From: Planktosalinus sp963975935 | GTDB taxonomy: Bacteria; Bacteroidota; Bacteroidia; Flavobacteriales; Flavobacteriaceae | Direction: 5' to 3' | DNA length: 64,000 nucleotides | NCBI GenBank assembly: GCA_963975935.1 | Contig: CAXBIQ010000006.1 | Location: 1 to 64,000, forward strand | Shown here: positions 35,169-42,861 of the stretch, piece by piece | Position numbering within the stretch: the first letter of the stretch is position 1 | Layout of the letters: each line of letters opens with the position of its first letter | Program-made: the position numbers and the translations under genes | Notes under the pieces: model-generated | What the model was told of the DNA's origin: nothing | Seen by the model: only the letters and a program-made list of their open reading frames with translations | Database searches by the model: none

Positions 35169-36053
35169 ATGAAAACAACCAAGACACTCAGCCTGATTTT
35201 TACGGTAATGCTCTTGAGCTCCTGCCAGTTTAACCAGTCTGTTAAAAAAGATCTTTCAACAGGGGCCTATTCCAGAGGAGATGGTATGGGGGTTGAAACC
35301 GTTGAAATTGAAGTCAATGATGAGGTAGATACACGCAATGCGTTTGTGTATGGCGAAAAAGTCAACCTCGTTTTTGATGATGTCACCGGCCTCACCCGTT
35401 TGGAAGATAAGGTGTACCCCGGCTTATCGATGCATATCATGAATAACCAACAAGACACGGTGTTCTCAAATACCGATTTGCTGAACACACTGGAGGACGG
35501 CACAGCGCTTTCGCCGTTGCAATTGCAGGCACATTTCTTTACGGCCCTGCCATACAAAGACAATGAGGAGTATAAAGTTAAGGTAACTATATGGGACAAA
35601 AAGGGTGATGGAACCTTTGTGTATGAACTTCCGTTCACGGTCAAAGAAAGCGATTTGCTTGACGTGAATGCCCGCAGTCTTGACTATTCCAGCATTTACT
35701 TATGGAATGAAACCACCCGGCAAACCGTGGTTGATCATACCCTTGATTCAGAACATGTGCTGGTGTTGATTATGGAAGGTATTGAAGGTATGGAAACGAT
35801 CGATGAAAAGGTCTTTCCTGTTTTTTCAATTGATATAGTTGACAGTAACGGAAATGAGATTCTCTCAAATCCCAATATCTTTCGTGAGTATCTGGAGGAA
35901 GGCGTGAATGCCCGGGATGTAAAAGAGCAGCTCATTGCAGAAATCACCTTTTCGGAAGGGGAAATCAGCAACCCCTGTACCTTGACAGCGGTATTAAAGG
36001 ATCAAAAATCAGCCGGGGAAATCACGGTTACCACACAATTGGATATACAATAA
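35169..36053 (+). CDS. lipoprotein with an internally duplicated domain
   Basis: A 294-residue lipoprotein (lipobox LSSC, Cys19). The mature part consists of two related beta-rich domains, about residues 62-158 and 195-293. The clearest match is LEDKVYPGLSMHI (78-90) with IDEKVFPVFSIDI (211-223), followed by DTVFSNTDLL (96-105) and NEILSNPNIF (229-238). Sequence between domains is a short linker. I do not know the family. Secretion to the periplasm or outer membrane is likely. Confidence 0.7.
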   Translation: MKTTKTLSLIFTVMLLSSCQFNQSVKKDLSTGAYSRGDGMGVETVEIEVNDEVDTRNAFVYGEKVNLVFDDVTGLTRLEDKVYPGLSMHIMNNQQDTVFSNTDLLNTLEDGTALSPLQLQAHFFTALPYKDNEEYKVKVTIWDKKGDGTFVYELPFTVKESDLLDVNARSLDYSSIYLWNETTRQTVVDHTLDSEHVLVLIMEGIEGMETIDEKVFPVFSIDIVDSNGNEILSNPNIFREYLEEGVNARDVKEQLIAEITFSEGEISNPCTLTAVLKDQKSAGEITVTTQLDIQ

Positions 36054-36095
36054 AGCGCCCGAAAGGGTTTGCTGATTTTAAAATAACATAGCAAG

Positions 36096-36254
36096 GATGA
36101 GGCTTTCAAGGCATTCAATACCAAAGAAGAAACCTGTGACAAAGAAATTTGTGACACCCTGACAATGTTTATTCACCACTAACTTCCCGAAACCGAAAGC
36201 CTGTATACCCTCAAATCAACAAACCGTAAAGTTTTTGTACCTTTAAGACGGTAG
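36096..36254 (+). pseudogene. possible gene remnant with internal stop
   Basis: The frame starting at GAT 36096 gives DEAFKAFNTKEETCDKEICD and continues to a TAA at 36180-36182. The same frame then reads LPETESLYTLKSTNRKVFVP up to TAG at 36252-36254. Amino-acid usage on both sides of the TAA is protein-like, and there is no start codon. This looks like a piece of a degraded gene, but no family can be named. Confidence 0.35.
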
Positions 36255-36334
36255 TTGCCGTGAAGCAGGTTTGTAGCTGTTTTATCTGCTATTTCCTTTC
36301 TGGAAACGGTCAGCTACACAGTAAAACAAGCACA

Positions 36335-36835
36335 ATGGAGAAAAATGGAAAAATAAGTTTTCAGTTTATAAGTGAACCCACTGATGTCAATTTTGGCGGA
36401 AAAGTTCACGGCGGTGCTGTGATGAAATGGATAGACCAAACGGCATATACCTGTGCCCGTACCTGGGCAGAAAGCTATTGTGTGACTGTTAATGTGGGCG
36501 GGATACGCTTTATTGGCCCCATCAGTATAGGCGATTTGGTTAAGGTTGAAGCCTATGTGATTTATACCGGAAGGACGAGTATCCACATTGGTATCGATGT
36601 CTATTCCAAAAAAATAGCCAAAGGAAAATTAATCAAAAAAACACACTGTGTGATTGTATTTGTTTCTGTTGACGAAAACGGAACGCCCATACCGGTAAAG
36701 AAATGGGTTCCCACCTCTGAAAGGGAGAAACAGTTGGAACAATATGCGATAAAGCTAAAAGCCCTCAGAACAAAAATAGAAGACGAAATGAAGCCTTTTT
36801 TAAAAGATGACATGGAGACGGGTATTGACTGTTAA
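36335..36835 (+). CDS. acyl-CoA thioesterase (hotdog fold)
   Basis: A 166-residue hotdog thioesterase of the YciA/BFIT type, which hydrolyses acyl-CoAs in the cytoplasm. The VHGGAVMKWIDQTAYTCA segment carries the active-site helix and the NVGGIRFIGPISIGD strands follow. The ATG at 36335 is used; the 25-residue extension from 36260 is not conserved-like. It stands alone in the accessory stretch, and may be older than its neighbours because its codon use is less A/T-biased. Confidence 0.88.
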   Translation: MEKNGKISFQFISEPTDVNFGGKVHGGAVMKWIDQTAYTCARTWAESYCVTVNVGGIRFIGPISIGDLVKVEAYVIYTGRTSIHIGIDVYSKKIAKGKLIKKTHCVIVFVSVDENGTPIPVKKWVPTSEREKQLEQYAIKLKALRTKIEDEMKPFLKDDMETGIDC

Positions 36836-36881
36836 TGCAACACTTGCTTCAAATGGAAGGCTCCTGGGATTAGGACCTCTG

Positions 36882-36906
36882 CTCTGCGAAGTGTGTCACT
36901 TCGGAG
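36882..36906. terminator. hairpin after the thioesterase gene
   Basis: CGAAGTG (36887-36893) pairs with CACTTCG (36897-36903) over TGT, with CTC/GAG outside. A T-containing stretch (TATTTTAGTTTT) follows, so it may terminate the thioesterase transcript. Confidence 0.45.
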
Positions 36907-37064
36907 TATTTTAGTTTTAAAACAGATAAAACCGTTACAACCATCTCTTGATGGTTCTTCCGGAATGCCTTTGTTAAAAGGATTTTCTTTACTTTTAAAA
37001 ATTGTTTGTTGTACATTTCAATTAATACCCGGCAAAAGACCTATTCAAAGAATTTTAATCAAAA

Positions 37065-37490
37065 ATGAACAAGAAAAACTTACACAAGAAGCCTTATATA
37101 ATTTTAATATTTACTTCTATTATCATACTCATTTTATTTATCTATTTAGTGAATAGGGATAAAAATCTTATTGAATCTAATAGAATAAAGTATGATGATG
37201 AAGTCAATGTGAAAGTTCATAGTGTATTTAATAATCACAATATTCTTGAGCTTAACAATCGGGACTTAATGATTTCCGGTACTTATCCGGTTATTAATCA
37301 AGATGAACTGGTTAATAAAGTAAAGGAAAAGAATATTTCGGGTAGGTTATGGAATAATCCCAATACCCCAGAATTTAAGCCTGTATTATCAGATATAGAG
37401 CCCCCATTCAGGCTTTTAAAAAAAGCTTACTCTGACACTCTTAAAATAATAAAAGAACAGGACACCATCTTAGTACTTATGAATAAATAA
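37065..37490 (+). CDS. hypothetical single-helix membrane protein
   Basis: A 141-residue protein with one N-terminal membrane helix (IILIFTSIIILILFIYLV, about residues 12-29) and a polar remainder. A+T-rich codon use. I recognise no family. Orientation suggests the polar part is outside the cytoplasm. Confidence 0.5.
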   Translation: MNKKNLHKKPYIILIFTSIIILILFIYLVNRDKNLIESNRIKYDDEVNVKVHSVFNNHNILELNNRDLMISGTYPVINQDELVNKVKEKNISGRLWNNPNTPEFKPVLSDIEPPFRLLKKAYSDTLKIIKEQDTILVLMNK

Positions 37491-37689
37491 TTAAGAATGA
37501 AGTTGTAATCTATCAGACGTGTTGATACAATCCTTTTAAGGATTTAAGTGATTGAAGTTCTTTGTTTAAATCGATGTATTCTTTTTATATAAAACTAAAA
37601 ATGCACGTAGCGAGTTCCTGTATAAGTCCAGTAGCGAAAGAATTAATGAGCAGTTTTGGAATCGAGGTTTATAATTTTAGGACTAATTC

Positions 37690-37717
37690 TTGTTTTTCAA
37701 AAAAACCGCTATCTTTA
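37690..37717 (+). promoter_or_regulatory. promoter, copy 1 of a shared 24-base element
   Basis: TTG (37690-37692), 17-base spacer and TATCTTTA (37710-37717) form a promoter like TTG-N17-TAnnTTTA. The 24 bases 37694-37717 recur with one mismatch at 38924-38947. Confidence 0.55.
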
Positions 37718-37755
37718 TTTTCTAGTTGTAACAGATTTGACTAAACCCACAAACA

Positions 37756-38301
37756 ATGAGACTTAACCACAGGCATCTTTATTTTTTAGGCATCTTAATT
37801 TTAGCAGTTCTGATTAATTCTTGTGAACAGAAAAAATCTGAATTGACATTCAAAAGCTATTCTGACAAAATGAATAAGTTTCAAATTGATATTCCTGAAA
37901 ACTGGGGTGTTGAAAAGTATCATAATGAATATTCTTCTTCGATATTTTTTACGGATACTACTAAGACATTGGAAGAATTTGTGGTTTTTGACATTGTTTG
38001 GGATTCAACCGAAATATACCTTAATGAACATTTCAAAAGATCAATGGATTCTATTGTGCTCGAGAAAGGACAACAAATTTCAAATCAATACTTTGATTCA
38101 CTACACGGATTTAAAACATATCGATTTGATGCCATTGAACTTGACACTCTGAATAAGATAGAACTTATTAAATCTCATAATTACATCAAGGATAACGATA
38201 AAGAGGGACATCTGATTTTTACATATAGTCGAGTAAAAAAAGAATTGAGTAAAACGGACTCAATTTTAACTGAAAAAATCATGAAATCCATACAATGGTA
38301 A
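37756..38301 (+). CDS. hypothetical lipoprotein
   Basis: A 181-residue lipoprotein with lipobox INSC (Cys23). FQIDIPENWGVEKYHNE is followed by an alpha/beta region that resembles the general fold of small PsbP-like or DUF1795 proteins. That comparison is weak. A+T-rich. Located after the shared promoter element. Confidence 0.6.
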   Translation: MRLNHRHLYFLGILILAVLINSCEQKKSELTFKSYSDKMNKFQIDIPENWGVEKYHNEYSSSIFFTDTTKTLEEFVVFDIVWDSTEIYLNEHFKRSMDSIVLEKGQQISNQYFDSLHGFKTYRFDAIELDTLNKIELIKSHNYIKDNDKEGHLIFTYSRVKKELSKTDSILTEKIMKSIQW

Positions 38302-38459
38302 TTAGAATGTGTTAGGGCACCGGACACAAAAGATGTCTTTTACTTGCTCATTAATTAAACCCTATTAGACCTTTTTCAGCTTAGGATTTGTTTTTTTATC
38401 TTAGCTAATTATATTCACTACTTAGCTCATAGCCGAGAAATGCAAATGAGAAATACACT

Positions 38460-38825
38460 ATGAAAACAACCCCCGAACACAATGCCCGTATGGCAAAGAT
38501 GACGTTTGCTTCTGTGTTTCCGCATTATGTGACCAAAGTGGAGAAGAAGGGCAGGACCAAAGAAGAGTTGTATGAAGTGATTGAGTGGCTCACGGGTTTG
38601 GATAAGAAAACGCTCGACGCGCTCATGGAAGAGAAAGCAACCTTTGAGACCTTCTTTGAAAAAGCAGACCTAAACCCAAACGCACACCTCATTACCGGCG
38701 TCATTTGTGGCTATCGCATTGAAGAAATTGAAAACCCCTTGACACAGCAGGTGCGATACCTTGACAAACTGGTGGATGAACTGGCCAAAGGCCGAAAGAT
38801 GGAAAAGATCTTGCGAAGTACTTAG
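38460..38825 (+). CDS. DUF2200 family protein
   Basis: A 121-residue cytoplasmic protein matching DUF2200: N-terminal RMAKMTFASVFPHYVTKVEKKGRTK, then the VIEWLTGL and ITGVICGYRIEEIENPL segments. Family members are found widely in bacteria; function unknown. Less A/T-biased than the preceding orphan genes. Confidence 0.82.
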   Translation: MKTTPEHNARMAKMTFASVFPHYVTKVEKKGRTKEELYEVIEWLTGLDKKTLDALMEEKATFETFFEKADLNPNAHLITGVICGYRIEEIENPLTQQVRYLDKLVDELAKGRKMEKILRST

Positions 38826-38923
38826 AGGCATTCCTGTCACCGGCATATACTACAAGTGGTACTTACTTTAAGCTTCTATTCTATACAATTGTTAGTGTGT
38901 CCATTATCTGAACAGCCTGCTTC

Positions 38924-38947
38924 TTTTCAAAAAAACCACTATCTTTA
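38924..38947 (+). promoter_or_regulatory. promoter, copy 2 of the shared 24-base element
   Basis: Nearly identical (23 of 24 bases) to 37694-37717, ending with TATCTTTA. It lies 51 bases before the amidohydrolase ATG, so it is the likely promoter of that gene. Confidence 0.55.
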
Positions 38948-38998
38948 GTTTTTGTCTAATTAAATATTTTGCCCCGCCCGGTGTGGGGTGCCAACCTT

Positions 38999-40276
38999 AT
39001 GAAACAAATATTCTCCCTTATGCTTCTGGCTTTTACGGCAGTAGCTTTTTCCCAGCAAACTTACATTCATTGCGGTAAACTCATTGACACCAGGAACGGC
39101 AAGGTACTCACTGAAAAGACCATAGTGGTTTCGGGTAACACCATTAGCAGTATTGAAAATGGCTATGTTACCCCGTCAAATACTACCGATGGGGTCATCG
39201 ACCTGAAGACCAAAACGGTCATGCCCGGCTGGATTGATATGCATGTGCATATAGAATCTGAAACCGGACCCACAAAATACCTGGAGGCTTTTACACTCAA
39301 CGATGCCGATATTGCTTATGACGCACAGGAGATTGCCCATCGCACCTTGATGGCTGGGTTCACTACCGTAAGGGATTTGGGCGGCAGCGGCGTGAATGTC
39401 TCCCTGCGGAATGCCATTAACAGTAAAAAAGTCACCGGCCCACGCATCTTTACGGTTGAAAAGTCACTGGCAACCACCGGCGGCCATGCGGACCCTACCA
39501 ACGGCAGAAAGGCAGATTTGATGGGTGACCCGGGACCCAAAGAGGGTGTGGTCAACAGCATAGAAGACGCCAAAAAAGCCGTGCGCCAACGCTATAAAAA
39601 CGGCGCCGACTGGATCAAGATTACCGCTACCGGCGGGGTGTTGAGTGTTGCTAAGAGTGGTTCCAATCCGCAGTTCTTTGAAGATGAGATTGCCGCGATC
39701 GTGACCACTGCCAAAGATTATGGGATGAACGTGGCTGCCCACGCCCACGGCGATGAAGGGATGCAGCGTGCCATCAAGGCCGGTGTGAAAACCATTGAGC
39801 ACGGTACTGAAATGAGTGCAGCAACCATGGAGCTGATGAAGGAGCACAATGCCTTTTATGTGCCCACCATTTCTGCCGGGAAGTATGTGGCTCAACAGGC
39901 CAAGGTTGAAAACTTCTATCCTGAGATTATTGTTCCCAAGGCGCTGGCTATTGGTCCGCAGATTCAGGCTACCTTTGGAAGGGCTTATAAAGCAGGTGTC
40001 CCCATCGCCTTTGGAACCGATGCGGGAGTATTCCCTCACGGCGATAACGCCAAAGAGTTTATTTATATGACCGAAGCCGGTATGCCGGTAATGGAAGCCT
40101 TACAATCGGCCACAGTTACCAATGCTGACTTACTGGGTATGAAAGATAAGCTGGGTGCCCTGGAAGCCGGCTATATCGCCGATATTATCGCGACCAACGA
40201 TGACCCTACTCAAAACATCCGTACTGTGGAAGATGTGGTGTTTGTGATGAGGGATGGGGTGGTTTATAAGGATTGA
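38999..40276 (+). CDS. secreted amidohydrolase
   Basis: A 425-residue metal-dependent amidohydrolase with a signal peptide (residues 1-19, ending AFSQQ). HVHIESE gives the HxH metal site, then HAHGDEGMQRAI, KTIEHGTEMS and FGTDAGVFPHGDN supply later metal and catalytic residues. It resembles the Xaa-Pro dipeptidase/imidazolonepropionase-like group. ATG 38999 (MKQIFSLMLLAF) is used; the ORF from 38969 would precede the signal peptide by ten residues. Extracytoplasmic peptide or amide turnover is likely. Confidence 0.9.
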   Translation: MKQIFSLMLLAFTAVAFSQQTYIHCGKLIDTRNGKVLTEKTIVVSGNTISSIENGYVTPSNTTDGVIDLKTKTVMPGWIDMHVHIESETGPTKYLEAFTLNDADIAYDAQEIAHRTLMAGFTTVRDLGGSGVNVSLRNAINSKKVTGPRIFTVEKSLATTGGHADPTNGRKADLMGDPGPKEGVVNSIEDAKKAVRQRYKNGADWIKITATGGVLSVAKSGSNPQFFEDEIAAIVTTAKDYGMNVAAHAHGDEGMQRAIKAGVKTIEHGTEMSAATMELMKEHNAFYVPTISAGKYVAQQAKVENFYPEIIVPKALAIGPQIQATFGRAYKAGVPIAFGTDAGVFPHGDNAKEFIYMTEAGMPVMEALQSATVTNADLLGMKDKLGALEAGYIADIIATNDDPTQNIRTVEDVVFVMRDGVVYKD

Positions 40277-40284
40277 GTGGGGTA

Positions 40285-40317
40285 GACGTGAGACGTGAGA
40301 TTTGAGATGTGAGACGG
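40285..40317 (+). repeat. heptameric tandem repeat after the amidohydrolase
   Basis: GACGTGA, GACGTGA, GATTTGA, GATGTGA, GACGG are four and a half copies of a 7-base unit, starting eight bases after the stop codon. A related two-copy array is at 63850-63863. Confidence 0.75.
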
Positions 40318-40347
40318 GTTTCATTTGTTACTTTTATTGTAACACAT

Positions 40348-40875
40348 TTATTTAATCACATTGACTTTCATTGACTCTAATTCTTTAACTAATATTTCAA
40401 AAGAGTTATTATTCATTTCTGACTTACTGACTTTAAAAGGTAAGTGTTTTTGGTTCTTCTCTATAAAAAAGAGACAATCAGAATGCAATACACATTCTTT
40501 TAGTTGTGATAAAAAAATAACTCTTTTATTGTCATTATGATTTATTTCAATGAAAGTGTTTTTAATAATTAGATTCATTTGTCCAAACGTAATCTCATTT
40601 TTGATTCTTTTTATTTTTTTGATTATTGAGTATAAATCATAAGCTTTAAATAAAACAAAGTTTAAGATTAGAAAAATGAGCGCAAAAGAAATGATTTCAA
40701 TTAGATTCCATTCTGTGAAATATTTTAAGACGAGATAAATAACTATGGTGGTTATTAATCCAAGTACTAATTTTAGTAATCTTCTGCTATATTTTCTTTT
40801 ATAGAAATTCTTATAATCCCTTATAAAAATAGATTCTTGAAGGTTAATTGAGAAGTTGGTTATTTTTTCCGTCAC
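40348..40875 (-). CDS. YcxB-like two-helix membrane protein
   Basis: A 175-residue protein with two adjacent membrane helices (about residues 35-52 and 58-80) and a C-terminal beta-rich region (VIFLSQLKECVLHSDCLFFI). This layout matches the YcxB-like family, where the second part resembles a PH-type fold. A+T-rich. Function unknown. Confidence 0.6.
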   Translation of the reverse strand: MTEKITNFSINLQESIFIRDYKNFYKRKYSRRLLKLVLGLITTIVIYLVLKYFTEWNLIEIISFALIFLILNFVLFKAYDLYSIIKKIKRIKNEITFGQMNLIIKNTFIEINHNDNKRVIFLSQLKECVLHSDCLFFIEKNQKHLPFKVSKSEMNNNSFEILVKELESMKVNVIK

Positions 40876-40922
40876 CTTGTTTTATATATAATATCTAAAG
40901 TAGATGGATTAAAGAAAAATGT

Positions 40923-40962
40923 AACCCTCTCAGTGCCGACACACATCGGGACTGAGAGGGTT
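40923..40962. terminator. hairpin upstream of the fabD stop side
   Basis: A long stem of 17 pairs with one mismatch (40923-40939 with 40946-40962; core CCCTCTCAGT/ACTGAGAGGG) and a 6-base loop. On the minus strand it follows fabD and is trailed by a weak T-rich tract, so it probably ends the fabD transcript. Confidence 0.7.
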
Positions 40963-40970
40963 GTTTGTTT

Positions 40971-41855
40971 CTATTGAAAGGTAGCCGGTTCGGTAACAGC
41001 ATCTTTGTGTATTTTTTTGACCAGGCCTTGCAGCACGTTTCCGGGGCCTACTTCGATGAACTTGGTGGCGCCGTCGCTTACCATGTTTTGGACGCTTTGG
41101 GTCCATTTGACCGGGGCGGTGAGTTGGAAGATAAGGTTCTTTTTGATTTCCTCGGGGTCGGTCACGGCAAAGGTGCTCACGTTTTGATAGACCGGGCACA
41201 TGGGTGTGGCAAAAGGTGTGTTTTCAATGGCTTTTGCAAGTTCTTCACGGGCGGGTTCCATCAAGGGCGAGTGAAAGGCTCCGCCCACAGGGAGTAATAA
41301 TGCCCGTCTGGCACCGCGTTCTTTTAAGCGTTCGCAGGCTTCTTCCACAGCTTTGACTTCTCCTGAAATCACCAGCTGCCCGGGGCAGTTATAGTTGGCG
41401 GCTACCACAATGCCATCCACATCAGCGCAAACAGATTCCACGATATGGTCTTCAAGGCCTAGAACGGCTGCCATGGTTGAGGGCTGCTTTTCGCAGGCTT
41501 TTTGCATGGCCAGTGCGCGTTTGGAGACTAGTTTCAAGGCATCTTCAAACTGAAGGGTCTTGTTTGCCACCAAAGCTGAGAACTCCCCAAGGGAATGACC
41601 TGCTACCATATCGGGTTTGAAAGAATCGCCCAACACTTCGGCGAGTATCACAGAATGCAAAAAGATGGCGGGCTGGGTGACTTTGGTTTCCTTGAGTTCG
41701 TCTGCTGTGCCTTCAAACATGATTTTGGTGATGTCAAAGCCAAGTATCTCATTGGCTTGCTGAAAGCGTTTTTTAGCGGTGTCTGAGTGGTCGTAAAGGT
41801 CTTTGCCCATTCCGGTAAACTGGGCGCCTTGACCGGGAAAAATATATGCATTCAT
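40971..41855 (-). CDS. fabD: malonyl-CoA:ACP transacylase
   Basis: FabD transfers malonyl groups from CoA to acyl carrier protein for fatty-acid synthesis. The 294-residue protein starts MNAYIFPGQGAQFTGMG, has the nucleophile Ser88 in GHSLGEFSA, the catalytic His in GGAFHSPLM and the QLTAPVKWTQSV region. The ATG at 41855 is chosen; the 20 residues before it come from a repeat-containing spacer. Confidence 0.95.
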   Translation of the reverse strand: MNAYIFPGQGAQFTGMGKDLYDHSDTAKKRFQQANEILGFDITKIMFEGTADELKETKVTQPAIFLHSVILAEVLGDSFKPDMVAGHSLGEFSALVANKTLQFEDALKLVSKRALAMQKACEKQPSTMAAVLGLEDHIVESVCADVDGIVVAANYNCPGQLVISGEVKAVEEACERLKERGARRALLLPVGGAFHSPLMEPAREELAKAIENTPFATPMCPVYQNVSTFAVTDPEEIKKNLIFQLTAPVKWTQSVQNMVSDGATKFIEVGPGNVLQGLVKKIHKDAVTEPATFQ

Positions 41856-41889
41856 AGGTTTCTTGTTTCTTGTTTCAATTTCTTTGTTG

Positions 41890-41913
41890 GTGGTTGAGCG
41901 GAGTCGAAACCAC
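41890..41913. repeat. GAGCGAAGTCGA hairpin element, copy 2
   Basis: GTGGTT (41890-41895) pairs perfectly with AACCAC (41908-41913) around GAGCGGAGTCGA. Compared with copy 1, the stem bases have changed but pairing is kept, which points to a functional hairpin. It lies between the fructosamine-kinase-like gene and fabD. Confidence 0.65.
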
Positions 41914-41943
41914 ATTTACATATCACAAAAATAACAAAATAAA

Positions 41944-42804
41944 TCAGGAATACTTCTTTAGGATGGTGTTTACCTGATTGTAATATCCACTCCCGAAGAG
42001 GTTGAGGTGCACGAGCAGGTAATAGAGTTGCCAGAGGTCGGTGCGGGTTTTCCAACCGGGTTGTAACGGAAAAGTATCGTGATAGCTATCAAATACCTTT
42101 TCAGGGAAACCGCCAAAGAGCTGCATCATCGCGAGGTCCATTTCGCGTGAAGCGAAACACACGGCTGGGTCAATCAGACAGGGGTTGCCGTTTTCATCTG
42201 TCAGGTAGTTACCGTTCCACAAGTCGCCGTGGATGAGCGCGGGTGGTTCATCAGGAATTTCCATCCGGATGTTCTTATAAAAGCTGCTGAGGTTGTGAAA
42301 TGAAAAGCCTTTTCCTGCCGCGAGGTCCAGTTGGGGGAGCAGTCTTTTCTCGATGTAAAAATCAGTTGCCTGGGTATGGTTTCCGTCATTCTTTTGCGGC
42401 AGACTACCGATGTAGTTGTCGTGGTCGAGACCAAATTGCGGCGCAGTGGTTTGGTGGAGTTGCGTCAGTTGACTTCCGAAGGTTTCCCAAAAGTCGGGTT
42501 GTTTTTGTCCTTCGACAATGTATTCCATTAAGAGATAGGAGTGGTTTTCGTTTTCACCAAAAGCTATGACTTCGGGAATACGGAATGTTTGGGGTTTTTT
42601 GAGCAGGCGAAGTCCTTTGGCTTCTGCTTGAAACATGTTTGGAAAGCTGTTTGCGTCGTTGGTTTTGAGGACAAAGTTGCCTTGGTCAGTTTCAAGAAGC
42701 AGCACTCGATTGATATCACCACCGTGGAGGGGGCGTTGGTTCAGGAGGTTTAAGTTTTCCTGATGGAGGATACTATTTAGAAATGCTGTACTTATCTTAT
42801 CAAT
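41944..42804 (-). CDS. fructosamine kinase-like protein with probable ATT start
   Basis: A phosphotransferase of the fructosamine-kinase group, cytoplasmic, which phosphorylates protein- or amino-acid-bound sugars. ALIHGDLWNGNY and CLIDPAV are the catalytic and Mg motifs. The first usual start is GTG 42705, which would remove the N-lobe. Upstream the same frame encodes NFIDKISTAFLNSILHQENL and LHGGDINRVLLL, the family's N-terminus, and has no ATG, GTG or TTG after the DHFR stop. The ATT at 42802-42804 gives 286 residues, the usual length. Confidence 0.75.
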   Translation of the reverse strand: MDKISTAFLNSILHQENLNLLNQRPLHGGDINRVLLLETDQGNFVLKTNDANSFPNMFQAEAKGLRLLKKPQTFRIPEVIAFGENENHSYLLMEYIVEGQKQPDFWETFGSQLTQLHQTTAPQFGLDHDNYIGSLPQKNDGNHTQATDFYIEKRLLPQLDLAAGKGFSFHNLSSFYKNIRMEIPDEPPALIHGDLWNGNYLTDENGNPCLIDPAVCFASREMDLAMMQLFGGFPEKVFDSYHDTFPLQPGWKTRTDLWQLYYLLVHLNLFGSGYYNQVNTILKKYS

Positions 42805-42821
42805 GAAATTACTATTGGTTT

Positions 42822-42852
42822 GTTTCTCGCAAAGGCGCAGAGGCGCAAAGTG
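42822..42852. repeat. GCGCAAAG/GCGCAGAG repeat in the DHFR-kinase gap
   Basis: The sequence CTCGCAAAGGCGCAGAGG followed by CGCAAAG has internal repeats of (G)GCGCA(A/G)AG. This short motif is widespread as an intergenic repeat in bacterial genomes. It lies between the DHFR stop and the kinase's ATT. Confidence 0.5.
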
Positions 42853-42861
42853 AAATGTTTG

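Noticed and set aside
34927..35187. Minus-strand 86-codon ORF
   Set aside because: Pro/His/Arg-rich composition without a fold, lies across a non-coding island and overlaps the start of a real lipoprotein gene.
37562..37744. 60-codon plus-strand ORF
   Set aside because: It runs through the promoter element at 37690-37717 and has no signal or family features.
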